Shown piece after piece: positions 34,201 to 46,248 of a stretch of DNA of 64,000 nucleotides. This DNA comes from Dichotomocladium elegans. Taxonomy: Eukaryota; Mucoromycota; Mucoromycetes; Mucorales; Lichtheimiaceae. Each line of letters begins with the position of its first letter. Position 1 is the stretch's first letter. The position numbers were made by a program, and so were the translations under genes. The notes beneath the pieces are model-generated. The model was not told the DNA's origin. It did not search any database and saw nothing but the letters and a program-made list of their open reading frames with translations. The stretch covers positions 1,178,001 through 1,242,000 of the forward strand of contig JAIXMN010000005.1 of NCBI GenBank assembly GCA_025716815.1. The letters run 5' to 3'.

Positions 34201-36540
34201 ATGGTTGACTGATAAGTCCCTTTCAACTATCCATGCCTTTCTTTGTCAACCTCTAACAATAGTCGCAACCGTTGAAGGGGCTTGCTAAAATTACGTATAT
34301 AGGGGTAAGGAGTACACTGGGCGGATTGAGTACGTATAAGACAATATATTAGTATTCGCTTCTATTGATGCTGCTCGTGAGCTCCCTGAGCATTTCTTCA
34401 TAACAGAAGCTACTTGATAAATGAATATACTCCTGCCATTTTTGGTGATCGCTCTTCCAATAAGATACACTCTTATTGAGTCCCGCGAGCCATCGCCTCA
34501 GACCGCACACGCATATGAACAGACACTTCAAGATGATGAATCTTTACATTGACTTGCTTTTCTTCGAATCTCGCACTTTATGTCCTTTGTAGATTGACCA
34601 ATCGCACGCATACCCCGACGAGATCGCGATTTGACTGACTTCAAGCGGGGACTTCACCTGCCCCGCTTTTTTTTAACTGAGAATCCGTTGCTTCTAGTGT
34701 TGTTTGTCCTTGCTCCTGGCACACCACACACCATCCGTTGTGGTTATCGCCACGTGCACATATGAATACGCCTGCTGAGCTGGGATACTAAGTCAAAGTG
34801 AACGGAGGATGAATTACAGTACCTGCGCTCGCTGGCGTGCACGCCAAAGCACTTTAGGTGAGACTGTTCCTGCCACACGGCTCATTTAGCGATGATTTCG
34901 CTGAATCGCTCCCAAGCGGTAGCATTCATGATAAAACTGGTGCTACTTATGTGTCGGAAGGCTATTCTTTAATTGGTTACATCTCATTGACGGTTGAAAT
35001 GACTACGATGGGGACAATATGTATAATCAACTTGTGTTCCTCGCCTATCAAAGCGACCAATGGCTATCGATACTACGCTTAAAAGAGCCAACCCTCTGAA
35101 GAAGCACGTGATTTCCATCTACGTCGGCTGTGCTCAAGACGGCGCGATCCAGAATTAGTTTGAGAACCTCGAACGCTTGAAACTCCGGATGGGGACCTTT
35201 CCTTGCGGTGGTCGCGTCATATTAATTAATTAATCGACCAGCATACGAAAAACATTTTTGATGTATATGTTAACCACAAGGAATAAAAAGAGGCCTTTGA
35301 CGTGGATCCTTATATGGCTAGGATTCGAAGTTCTTGCGCACGTCCCCCGAAAACGAATCCACGTGATTCACGATTCACGTAGTTCTAGCTCATTTTTTTG
35401 GAATCGGTGAAACATTTTATGGATCTAACAGCACGTTTAGAACTTCAACGGGCACTCGCAGCACTGACGATCTCTTGTGTTCTGTGGCACTTTCTGGTGC
35501 AGCGAATCAATTTGGTATCAAAGGCCTTGTGATATTACAGGTGTTACTCATGGCCATGGTCGTGGCAGGAGCAAGGTAAGTGGCCAGTTTCTACAACAAA
35601 GCAGGGGAAGCAATACTACTAGATACAAAGAACAACAGACTCCAGAGCCAACAAGGTTGCCGAAGAGAAGCAACCCAGCATAAGTGACAGAAAACCATGG
35701 TTCAATGGGTCGCGGTAAATCGACGCATGGCATGCCGTTAAAAGGTGTGCATTGTTATAAGAGTGGCTCTCATGGGTTCAAGCAACGAATTAACGCGGCT
35801 GAGAACACATGATTGGGCGTAAATGATTACATTTGCTTTAATAAATGCTTAAGTATTGAAAATAAAAAGATATTTGACAAATAAATCGTAACAGTGAGAA
35901 CACCTACGTTAGAAGTTACACCATTGCATACTTGGAGTAGAATATATAAAACTCATCAGGTCTGGTTCAAACTTATAAACTGATTAGCTGATTACAAAAT
36001 TAGGCCATAATCTGTTTCAAAAAGATCAGTTATGCCTTGGTTTTAACCATTTCCGACGAGTTTAAATTTCCCATAGTGTCAATTCACATATCTTGTAAAA
36101 CGCAATAAAGGGACCACGAAGGTGCTGCGTCTACACAATATCGTCGAGAATGTTCAACAAAATGGTGCAGGCACAGGATACGGTTCATCAAATTATGATG
36201 CAGGGCGCTATGTTACAGATGTTGGCTGTATTGAAGGGTTCGCGTGTACGTTGGAATCGTTTTTTTTTTACTCTGGACGTTACTGCTAGATATATCCCAA
36301 TTTGGATATCGGCACCATGTAATTAGGGAAACTCAGTGATTCCCGATAGCAAATATCAGAGGTATATGATATTGGCAATAATGCAGTACTTCTGTCATTG
36401 TGCAATACTGTATTTGTAAATATAAAAAACTACAGTAATACTATGGCTAAGCAGAATCGAATGAGGGGATCTTTACATAATATAGCTGAACAAGTTCCAA
36501 AGAGGCTGGTTAAAAATTTACCTTACTTTAATAATAATCA
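34201..36540. other. AT-rich gene desert
   Basis: No supported gene. At 34643-34674 there is a perfect hairpin followed by a T run. Between about 35480 and 35830 a plus-strand frame contains THGHGRGRS and, after a stop, HCYKSGSHGFKQR, faintly like zinc knuckles of retrotransposon Gag proteins. A perfect ATTAATTAATTAAT repeat lies at 35220-35233. Confidence 0.5.
34643..34674 (+). other. Hairpin followed by eight T residues (possible Pol III 3' end)
   Basis: AAGCGGGG at 34643-34650 pairs perfectly with CCCCGCTT at 34661-34668 around a 10-nt loop, and the run of T continues to 34674. In a nuclear genome such a stem plus T run could end an RNA polymerase III transcript. I could not assign a known RNA to the upstream sequence, so this may be chance. 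Confidence 0.3.
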
Positions 36541-36544
36541 GTTC

Positions 36545-36960
36545 CAACCCGTTCTAACGAATTTCTTTCCAGTAATGCAATCATTCATCCAGTGGTCTTC
36601 CGAAAGCCGACATAGTTCGGCGACCTTTTCCTTTGATCTTGTGATCGACACCATCCCCCTCACGAACGCAGTCCAAGCGTCCTTGAATCTGTTCTTCGTT
36701 ATTCCGGTCGATGGGCATAAGATGTGCTTTTTGAGAGATATAAAAAAAAAACTCTGTGAATATTTGTTTCAACTTCTTCGAGAATTCTCCTTAACGCATT
36801 CGAGAATAACATTTCCGTGTTCCTCATTGAACATATACTGACTACCAGTCTCTCCCGTTTCTCAAAAATACTATCAGGGGTCTCTCGTACTTTTTGTGCT
36901 ATGTGAACATGAATCCTCGAGCTATTTCGCAGCAGCATTCAAATATTTCTCACAGAACGA
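36545..36960 (-). pseudogene. Second Tc1-like transposase fragment
   Basis: In shifting minus-strand frames this stretch reads like the N-terminal half of the transposase at 31.8-32.8 kb: an Ala-Ala-Ala-Lys start, IHVHIAQKVRETPDSIF, then FNEEHGNVILECVKENSRR, parallel to LNEEYKSVILECIDGNSS of the first copy. It ends with RNNEEQIQGRLDCVREG, the stretch before the catalytic domain. Several stops and frame changes interrupt it and no DDE domain follows, so it is a truncated relic of the same family. Confidence 0.6.
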
Positions 36961-38362
36961 CATGAAAAAGCCCACTTTATCCTAGCACGCATAATTTAGC
37001 TTCACTTGTGTCTCTCTCATAATGACATCATTACTACAGTAGCCTTTTCCTCCTTTCCTTGTTCATCCACTATAGCGATGGACATCACAGTACGAATAGT
37101 CCCGCGGTAATATGATGAAGAAACGTATGTAGAACCAGACAGTCGTTTGCATCTTGTATTTAGAATGCTCATGGAGCAGCTGCTCCAAAGATGTATGAGC
37201 TATTATTATTAAAAATGTGGACAGGGACTCAACTTCAACTTATATAGAGAGAGAAAGCGTTAAGAAAATATTCCAAGAGTGTGCCTTGACTGGGTGTCGC
37301 CGATGGGACGTTGATTGACATCGACTTTGGAAGAAATGATGAATTAGACTTTCATACTTAACACAAAAGCGCTATATGCCATGATCCAAGAAAAAAGAAT
37401 TTCTGAAGTAGCTATGGTACTAAAGTCAAGCGCTCCAGGTAAGAAAAAAGAAAGATGGCGGGGTCGAATCCAGAGTTCCAAAACAATAGATACATACGTA
37501 GTGCATATATATGAACATAAAGTGTGAAAGCTCCTATTCGAACGGCTGCATACGTCCTGTAGCTATAGGCCCTCAGCGGTAGTTGATCTGGATTGATCTG
37601 TTGAAAGATCTAAAAGAGTGTTTATGGTCTATGTCAACCATTATACATTTTTAGTCTTTTGAATCCGATGTTTTTTTACGCTTTATTTTATTTCCATAAA
37701 GGTAGAATTTCACCCTCTGAACGTCTTATCTCGCATAAAAAGAGGTTGATTTGTAGTCGTACATGTGATGAACTTGCTCGGATTTCGCCCCCACCCACCC
37801 CGGTTCAGACTGCGTAGAGGAGGCCAAAAATCTGTTTACCTAGGAACATGCGAGGCAAGCAGGTTTCTGATACGCTTTAACCTTTAGGAAGCCTTACGGC
37901 GTACCCCCCTTACCTTAATTTCGGACGCTGAGAGGCTAATAAGTGTTACATATGCTCGAGAAGAAAGCAGTCGAATGAGTAGTAGATCGCTGTTGACCTT
38001 CCTTTTTTATAGACATGCATATAGTACTTAAGATGTACATGTTTCCCATATTTGACAGTTCACCAAAAGATAGTTGAGGGACAAGAAGCAAGGCTTTTCT
38101 GTCAGGCGTACAGACATATTTAGCGCAGACATTCATAGAAGCAGAAGAAAATAGGAAACGAAAGAATCGAAATAAAAGAAAAACATAGCGCTAGGGTGAA
38201 GCTCTCGCTGCTGGCTTGGGGATATGAGCTGGTGAGAAGGTAAAAAGAAAGATGAAGTAGATTGAGTGCCGTGAATATAATAATAAAAGGAAAAAGAACG
38301 TCGATGGTAGAAGGATGTGTGCAATGTACGCTTTGCCTCTTTCCTTTGTCGCATTCTTCCCA
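36961..38362. other. Gene-free region
   Basis: AT-rich sequence with short open frames only. Nothing beyond the transposon fragment at its left end could be recognised. Confidence 0.5.
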
Positions 38363-39474
38363 TCATTGGTCATTAAGGACAAGGCGGCCTGAGCCGTCTT
38401 GCATAGCTTCATATTCCACTGTAACTGTTAGTCCACTCGACAGATGATGCGCAATCACACCCTCGTCCACCAGAATGAATATATCTGAAGATGTTGCCTC
38501 GTCTCGACGGCGCCACACCACATCTGTTATTTTCTCGGAAGCAACAGAGAGGATATCGCAGAGCTTCGCCTTGAGTTCGTCGACAGTCCACTCACGAAGA
38601 TCAATCGGTCGATTGTCACCTGATGATGTCCGAACGTAGAGGGCTGGAATAGTAATATCATTAAGCAAGGCACGATAGACAAAATTGAACCATTAAGACA
38701 TACGTGAATGAATTTCTCGGCGCTTATATGCTGATGACGGAAGAGGTACAACGGGCAGCGGAACGGCATCATCATCATCGTGGTCTTTCCTCCCTCTTTT
38801 TCTGTTTGCAATCATTATTGATGCCGGCGGCAACGACCTGAGCGGCGATGGTGCCACAGCTGCATAGGGCAGTGCATAGCCAGACGCCGGAGCTTCCATG
38901 AGGTTGATCCAGCGGGGCTGAGGGGTGTTGTTACCGTTATTGATACATGGCTCCCAGCTGGGATAGGTGGGAGGAGCTGTCATGATGCGTGTATGTCGCA
39001 TGGGAAATGGTGTCGAGGTTACTATGGGAAGTACGGTTGATGAGGATCCCATGAATTGCATGACAGGCAACTGTTGCTGTTGCTGGTGCTGATGCTGCTG
39101 ATGGTGGCATTGATTAAAAGGAAGAAATTGGCCTATTTCCTGTGTGTCTGGAGTGAAGACGCTGTACGGTAAAGGCTGGGTGTGCATGAGCCATAAATGA
39201 CCACCTTTGAACATGTTTAATTTCTAATGTCGCTGTTGCATGTCCTACAACTTTACCTGGCATCCTTTCAAACTGCTTTTCCATTTGCTTCGCATCATCT
39301 TTGCTCTTGCGTTCAGCTCCCTATTGTCGTTGTAGCGGATATGAGATTTATCGTGTGCCTCCTTCTATCTACACATTGTTTCAAACCTTATCACGAAAGA
39401 GCTTAATTTTGCAAAACGATCGCTCATGAACAGTCATTGAACTCGGCGATCGCTCGTCCTCTTCTTTTTGGTGC

Positions 39475-39541
<67 letters not shown>

Positions 39542-40693
39542 GAATTGCGCTACTTGAAAGGTGGACTCTCAAAGGAATTCCTTTTACACCTTTGATACGA
39601 GAAAAGTCGGTGGAGAGACAATTGAATCGAACATAAATCCGTGCATGTATTGACCAGTCAAATGTAACCCTATCAAAATCCGAAGATTGAATATTATGAA
39701 TACCCACCGACTGAGTGCTGTCTTTGAGGAGGAGGAGATAAGATGAGATGGGAAGGTAAGCGGAAAGGCTGAGTGTCAATGTTCTCTTGAGTTAATTCGC
39801 ATTCTCTGTTTGCTGTAGGCTTACCGAGATCAATGACGCGTGCTTCACAGGCGTCTTTTTGCTGGTTGAGCCAGAACTTCCAATAGTTCGAAGCAGCACG
39901 TCGATGGGCCGGATTGTGAAACATGATGGAGACTGTGCTTGTGATCGGCGATATCAAACGCCGGTGCTGATCTGTGAGCTCAATCACGTACCACTGTCCA
40001 CGATTAAGGTACGTGACAGTGACGTCGTCTGTTTTTGGTGTGATGGCAGTGGGGGCTAATGTATATTTCATGAGAACCAAGGAAATCAGCCGCCCATAAT
40101 GTATTTTTTATTCCATCCTGTACCTTGCAAGAGAGCATGGAAAGCGAGTGGTTTTCTAACCAAGATATATGGATAAGTAGTGCGTATGTTTTGGTGTGGG
40201 AGAGAAAAAGGAGGCTCCTTACGGTAAGTGGCTGTCGGGAAGATAGGATGGTGGCATAGGAAACCCGTCTCCCTGAGGCATATTGCTGTTCGGAATCGAT
40301 GTCGCCAGATCCATCGGCGACGATGTCCGTAACGCCAGCGAGGAGGAGTATATGGCTGGCACTGGCACTGGGGACGGATGATCTGAAGAATAGGCTCGTT
40401 GAAAATGTAGGTGGTCCTGTTGCCGAGGAGATCTTGATTGTGGTACTAGAGACGGGGATGGTTCTACCATGGGAGTAGGTTGGCGATGATGATATTTGGA
40501 TGTCATTTTCTGATAGGATTGTTGATGATGATGATGATCGTCTTGAGCTGATACTTGTTCCTCCTTGATGCGATGTTGCTGGTTACTAGAATACAGGGAG
40601 GAGATGCGTTTTATGTGAGTGAGGACGGGAGACTTGCGAGGTGAGAAGGAGAGAAAGAGAGGGAGAAAAAGAGCTGTACTTTTGTCTTTGCAT
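38363..40693 (-). CDS. Grainyhead/CP2-family transcription factor
   Basis: Eight exons, 40693-40680, 40585-40223, 40155-40124, 40055-39825, 39721-39387, 39320-39257, 39204-38704 and 38643-38363, give 606 residues. The CP2 DNA-binding domain is spread over exons 3-6: APTAITPKTDDVTVTYLNRG, TVSIMFHNPAHRRAASNYWK, CLSTDFSRIKGVKGIPLRVH, then ERSFCKIKLFRDK|GAERK. In fungi such factors control cell-wall and spore-separation genes. A run of 23 glutamines (22 CAA, one CAG; 39474-39542) is inserted inside the domain before ERSFCKI. The C terminus (PLYVRTSSGD ... GLTVTVEYE) has a ubiquitin-like fold pattern, as in the family's dimerisation region. Exon 1 is 14 nt; an upstream ATG at 40888 in the same frame is an alternative start. 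Introns 1 and 3 use GTACAG donors. Confidence 0.88.
39474..39542 (-). repeat. CAA trinucleotide repeat coding 23 Gln
   Basis: Twenty-two perfect CAA codons (TTG on the plus strand) plus one CAG, inside the CP2 domain of the grainyhead-like gene. The near-perfect codon identity points to recent repeat expansion. Confidence 0.95.
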
Positions 40694-41792
40694 CTTGATG
40701 GTTTCTGTTTGCCGGAGGGGAAACGGAATGGTATTTTTTTTTATTGTCAACAGCCAGTTTGATGGGTCAAATTTATGCTCAGCATGCAGCAACAAATCAC
40801 GTTGTTGTTTTCTTTTCAAGCAAGCGTGTGCGTTGTCTGTGTGTACGTCTGCATATTTACCTAAGGTCAACAAGATCAACATTGACAAGAGATAAAGGCT
40901 ACCTCTGGACAGACAGACAGAGAGAGAGAGAGAGAGAGAGAGAGTGTGTGTGTGTGTGTGTGCGTGCGTGCGTGGGGGTTGTGGACAAAATGCAGGAGGC
41001 GGAAAAAGACACGGGAGTGTTTATGAGTTGGTGCTTTAGGCTATAAGGAGATGTAAGGAATACAACGTTGTCGTATTGTTATATATTGCGCGTCATAAGG
41101 ACCTCATTGTAACGAGAAAAGGGGGGGCAGGTAGCGATGGAGCGCTCGACAGAAGACGCGCGGGTGGCTGAACAGAGGTTGGTTGGTGTAAAAACGCGAG
41201 AGATGGATAGATCAATTGAGGAAGGCAGTACCGAGGTCAAGTGACGTTTTGGGGGTGAATAAGGAAAAGGGGGAGGGGGAGGTTATCGGCAATGCTAGAG
41301 ATCGAGCCTAGAACGCGTCTAATTTACAACACTTGTCTCGAGAAAGAAAGACGGAGGAGGCATGTCTCGATACCCTTATAGGGAGGACGTGAAAAGGAGC
41401 GTATCGATCAATCAACCCTTTAGGTGTCCACACGTGGAGGAGCCATAATGAGCTTGCTCGTGGCGAAGATGCGTGGGCCTGTGTGTTACCACACGCGTTG
41501 CACTGGGGAATAAAGATGTATACTAATGCTTTGGGTCTACGCTCTCTGCCTTGCTTTATCGTATCCTCATCAAAGCTAAAAAAGAGGATATGGGTCATGC
41601 ATGGTAGTGCATACATGTATCCAGGCCTGGCTCTCTTCCGCTTCACTTTGTGTTCCACATAGTCACAAAAATAAAGTTTTCATTAAAAAATTCCAACATG
41701 CATGCTCGTCAAGACTTGTTAAGAGGAAGGCTGCCACCGATCTAACCTCTCCTGCTGCGTATATTTTAGAGCCCAGTGCGTACGTCCATTTT
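40694..41792. other. Upstream region of CP2 gene with AG/TG repeat
   Basis: Contains an AG run followed by a TG run at about 40918-40971. It lies between the CP2 gene start and the DUF2009 gene end on the same strand. No gene was seen, apart from a possible N-terminal extension of the CP2 frame up to 40888. Confidence 0.6.
40918..40971. repeat. AG/TG compound microsatellite
   Basis: About twelve AG units pass directly into about nine TG units and then TGCG repeats. Confidence 0.95.
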
Positions 41793-44424
41793 TTAATTCC
41801 ATTCGCCACCATCAAACCCAATAAAGCCCTATATCGTCATAATGTTAGCTGATGCCATTTAAGGGAACGAGACTGCGCTGCACTAGCGTTACGGATCTTA
41901 CAGTGAGCAGGAAGATAGGGAAGAACTTCTTCTTTTCAATCAGTGAGCACCCTAAGAAAAAGAAAAATGTGTCGGATCATCAGTAAAACGTATCTTTCAA
42001 GTATCAAATGCAAACATACAGTTCCACGCAGATGTCAGACGGCCGTCAATACAACTACCAGCGTCAAAATAATTGTCGCTGCCTGAACCATCAAACCCGG
42101 AGGTAAAGAAATCATCTACGATAGCAAAAAGCATAATTAGAGTTCATCCAGTCATATTCAGACTCTCCCCTTCTATTTGGGACTTACGGAGTATATCCTT
42201 TCGGCAACCATCCACGCTACCATATAACTCTTCTATGTACTCTAAAGTGTCCGGGTCTTCCGCAATCTCGTCTATTCGGTCCAGGGTGTTGACAATAGGG
42301 CTGAGGATTCGAGCGACTTGATTGTACTATGGTTCATCGGAGTTTATATACACAAATAATTGCGCTGCATTGATTGAACCTTTTACCTTGTCAATAAACA
42401 TAAAAGCATTAGGAACATCACGATCTCCGAGATGGATGGCGCTGCTGCCGACCCATGACCCGCATTTCTTTTGGGCCCGATTGAGGATCTTGTTCATCGC
42501 TGTCCCAATATTGCGGCATGGTTGTAAACGGTGCAGACCTTGACCTGTGTTAGTCAATCGATACGTGTTCGGTGAAAGTAGATCGTCATCCGATAGACTC
42601 CACAGCATAAACATGTCATTGACAATTTCACGCCACAAACTCAACGACTGATGTACATAAGCATACTGATTCGAATGTGAATGTGTCAAACGATGGCCAT
42701 GTCTTCCTGCCACAATCGCGAGTGAATAGCCATCTTCTGGTTTCGACGGATCAAAGAATTTGGTGAGGTACTTGAGCATCCGATCACACGGGTCGCTAGT
42801 AGTTACCACCAGCAGTAGAATCAGAACCTTGCCCATGTACGAGCTAGCAATACACCCTACCACCCATTTGATTTTACCGATTGGCTTTGAGATATGCGTG
42901 GTTATCTGAGAGGGATGCGAGGCAACGGGTAATATCATCTGCCGAGATGTGCTCATTGGCATATTTTTCACTAAGCGCCTGAATGGCGCGCCGTTTTCGG
43001 TCCACCTCTGCATTGACCTGTTCTCTGGTCTTGAACTCGGACGAAACTTCCCGGGTTGCGAGGGCAATGAGATCATCATGGAGGAGAGCGAGGCCCCCCC
43101 TTTCTTTGAGAAAGTCAAATACAGTCTTAATGGGGATCGTGCATGAAAATCCCAGGGCATCCTCGACGTCGTGCGTTACAGAGTCCTAAAAAACCCGGAG
43201 CATATGCATTATCGGTCTACCCATCTTTGCATCTAGCTTGGTTCTACTTACCATGAGCATGTACATGAGTTTACCATAGTTGGACCGCATCTTCTCAGGA
43301 TTCATAATCTTGTGACTAAAAAGTTCAATAAGTATACCTGGCCAACCATACATATCAACAGATTCTATTCTCCAGCAATTACCGTCTGCCCACTTCGAAC
43401 ACCTGCTGGAAGAATGTCTCATTCTCCTTGAAGCTGCTGCTCGAGAACAACTGTCTTCCTTGCTTGTAATTACCAGACACCAAGAGACCAGCAATGATGG
43501 AGCACAAGTCCCGGATTTGAGTCACCATTCGCCTTGTCTTATTTGCATAGGTAAGGATGTCGATTTTGTCTAATAAAAAATCAATAACTTAACCTGGACG
43601 CTGCTTTGGTCACCCTTTTTCTCTTAGACCTACCTGTATACTCAGAAACATTCAACGCTGCATCCAACCTGGCTGTATTATGAGTATTTTTTTCATCCAA
43701 TAGAGATATACCCCATATCCTAAAACTCACAATCGCAAAAGCCGTCGCTCCTGTGCATCAAGCCGCAACGGTACATATTTTGCTCTAATTCAGGTTCCTT
43801 TTTTATCAACATCTTACCGACCATGCATTATGCGATTATTTCGATGTACCTTTTCTCCATCCACTGCCCAAACGTAGATCCGTTTCCCTGGATGATCGTC
43901 CCATCCACCAAGTCAAGGGTTGCTACTCGTTGGCCTTCCTATCAAAGGCAGATATGTTCAGCATGATAAAACAGACATTCCTCGACCCTAAAAATTCCAA
44001 AAAAGAACACGCCCTGGTTTCTTTTTCTTTTCGAGAAAAGAGGACTTACTCGATACGGTTCGGTGTCTACAAGGCTCATGGCATCGATGGCATTCTTGCT
44101 TTCCTTATTAGACGAGTGGATTTCGACTTTCCGTGCAGTATGTTTGCTACGGGTGCCCGTGCGGTGTAACATGGCTATGATTTATTCAGTGCCGAGATGG
44201 AACACATCAAATTCTCTCTACTTCCTTACCGTGACAGACTTCGCAAAAATCTTCATCACATTGCTCACAAAAGACCGAGGCCTAAAATATGTTACATGTC
44301 AACCCTGATTTGCAGCGATGCAAGAAGGAAATTGCCACAGCGCGATCTCGATCGTTACCTCTTGATCGCTGCATTCAACACAGAAGCGAGGAGCGTGCGA
44401 TGACGAAGCAATTTGGAAATCCAT
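41793..44424 (-). CDS. B-box zinc-finger protein with DUF2009 (UPF0652) domain
   Basis: Fourteen exons give 569 residues: 44424-44359, 44281-44230, 44174-44050, 43938-43850, 43784-43731, 43668-43634, 43569-43383, 43315-43252, 43185-42878, 42795-42387, 42326-42188, 42115-42020, 41951-41902 and 41828-41793. Exons 1-3 encode a B-box-like finger: RFCVECSDQE, SVFCEQCDEDFCEVCH, then LHRTGTRSKHTARK. The rest is the DUF2009 domain, widely conserved and of unknown function: AALNVSEYTDKIDILTYANK, HKIMNPEKMRSNYGKLMYML, LWREIVNDMFMLWSLSDDDL, GSWVGSSAIHLGDRDVPNAF, DAGSCIDGRLTSAWNWC and LLTGFIGFDGGEW at the end. Every junction keeps frame and restores a conserved block; for example the acceptor at 42796 gives KANRDPCDRMLKY. 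Confidence 0.88.
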
Positions 44425-44933
44425 TAGGTGCCTTGTGTATATGAAAATATTTATGTTGGATTATCTATAACGATGTACAAGGGCAACTTTCTAAGAGAGA
44501 GAGAAGGGGGGATTGTGCTGGGATTAATATCACTAGCAAAGGGGGTGCAAGCGAATAGAAAAAAAAGTGTCGGACTCGCTGAATCTTACAGCCAACTAAA
44601 CCCCCTCTCAGTTGTAACCGATTTTTAATGGTGGAACCTCTGCAAGGATTGAATACCGCTTATCGTAGCAATCCTAACTGTTACTTAAAGGATAACTTTA
44701 GCCCAATACATAGCTTGTGTGATATACACGGAGAAATGGCGTTCTCACGATCACGTTCATGATTCCATTCTGCAGGCTGTTAAAAAAGACACGGGTACTG
44801 ATTATTTATCCGATAAGCCTTGACAACTCGATCATTGCCGCTTAACGGGCCCTGTTTCTAAACGATCGGCATTTGAAAACCTGTTTGATAGGCGAGAAAT
44901 GCCTTGTTTGTAGAATGAGGGTTATTTGAATCC
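44425..44933. other. Divergent promoter region, DUF2009 gene and ankyrin gene
   Basis: About 0.5 kb between two divergently transcribed genes. No gene or recognisable motif was found. Confidence 0.6.
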
Positions 44934-46248
44934 ATGCCGTCGAATCCATTCATCACAAAGGCACTCAAGCATTTTCACTCAGCTAAAGAACTCGAGTCTT
45001 TTCTTTCTGGAAATCGCACCCAGGATATCAATGAACGCGATGAGCATGGCGATGCGCTCGTTCATTTTGCTGCACGCGATCAGTCTGCCGACGTATTGCA
45101 AGTCCTGCGCAATTTCGGGGCTGACTTCGGGGCGGCGAATGAGCACGGTATGCGTCGGTTTCGTGGAATGGCTCAAGTACACGTAGACAATTGAAATGTA
45201 GAGCCGATAGGGAGACAGCCTCTTCATGAAGCAATAGACTCGGTCGAATGTGTTGATTTTCTTGTTGGGTGTTGTAATGTGGACGTGAACGCGCTTAAAA
45301 GAGGTGACTGGACACCTGCGATGAGCGCAGGTAGGTGAGCTGGCTAAGAGCGCCCGACAGACAGATAGGTGTTCAAAACAGTTCTATCTTTAGCCCTCAA
45401 GGGTCGCATCGATGTTATCCAGATACTGGAAAAGGGTGGGGCGCAGCTCAACCGGACCACAAAGGACGGCCGGACGGCTTTACATCTAGCCATTCAATAC
45501 GGCAAGCAGAAACATCAAGAGTGAATCCTCCTTACCCTTCATATATCACCTTCGCGGTTATACCAACTTTTTTTTTTCTGGTTCCAGGCCATATGGACGC
45601 TGCAAGGTACCTTGCAGAACGGTCACCGGAATCGATCTTGAGACCCACCAAGTCGGGTCGACTTCCCGCCCAGATTGCCGCTGCCACCCCCGAGGGTGAC
45701 GGCAATCGCGATGCAGCAAGGGACATGACCCTTTTTTTGATCTCCCATGCACCATCTCCGAACGCCGTGCTGCAACATCGGGATAAATCCGGACGTAGTC
45801 TCCTACAAGACGCGAGCGTCGCGCAAAACCTCGATTTGGTAAAGTGTCTGATCTGTGACTACAAGATCGATCCCAATGACAGAGACTCTCTGGGACGAGG
45901 CATCATCCATCATGCTGCCATGATGGGACATGTCAGGACATTGCAAATGCTAGCCGATATGCATCTGGAACGTTTAGAATGGGATGAACCGGATGAATGG
46001 GATCAATGGACCCCACTAATGCACGCTTCACGACATGGCCATATCAACGTGGTGCGATTTTTGATTGAGCACGGTCTGACGAATGTCCGAAAGAAGGACA
46101 AGCAAGGAAGAACCGCTGAAGAGATTGGTAGGGTCTATTTTTCAGCAAATGCCATGTTGCTCATTGCCTTTCCTACCCCAATTCATGCATAGCTGCAAAC
46201 TGGGATCATCAGGACATTCGTAAGGTTTTATCTCAGAATGCCAATTAA
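44934..46248 (+). CDS. Ankyrin-repeat protein
   Basis: Five exons, 44934-45147, 45211-45330, 45394-45501, 45588-46127 and 46193-46248, give 345 residues. Several ankyrin repeats are visible: NERDEHGDALVHFAARDQSA, GRQPLHEAIDSVECVDFLVG, KDGRTALHLAIQYGHMDAAR, DSLGRGIIHHAAMMGHVRTL and QWTPLMHASRHGHINVVRFL. Ankyrin repeats bind other proteins; no second domain is seen, so the partner is unknown. Intron 3 is modelled as GC-AG (45502-45587) because only that junction gives an exact repeat (LAIQYGHMDAARYLAE); a GT-AG alternative keeps frame but damages the repeat. The gene converges with SYS1, 173 bp away. Confidence 0.82.

Noticed and set aside
37455..37485. B-box-like GGGTCGAATCC, possible tRNA
   Set aside because: No A box at the expected distance and no foldable cloverleaf upstream.
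42844..42877. A 34-nt ultrashort intron in the DUF2009 gene
   Set aside because: The acceptor at 42796 gives an 82-nt intron with a branch-like site and restores the conserved block KANRDPCDRMLKY; the hydrophobic frame between is intronic.
45330..45393. tRNA-like sequence (GAGCTGGCTAAGAGCGCCCGAC) downstream of an ankyrin exon
   Set aside because: No complementary acceptor stem or matching B box. It is fully explained as intron 2 of the ankyrin gene.
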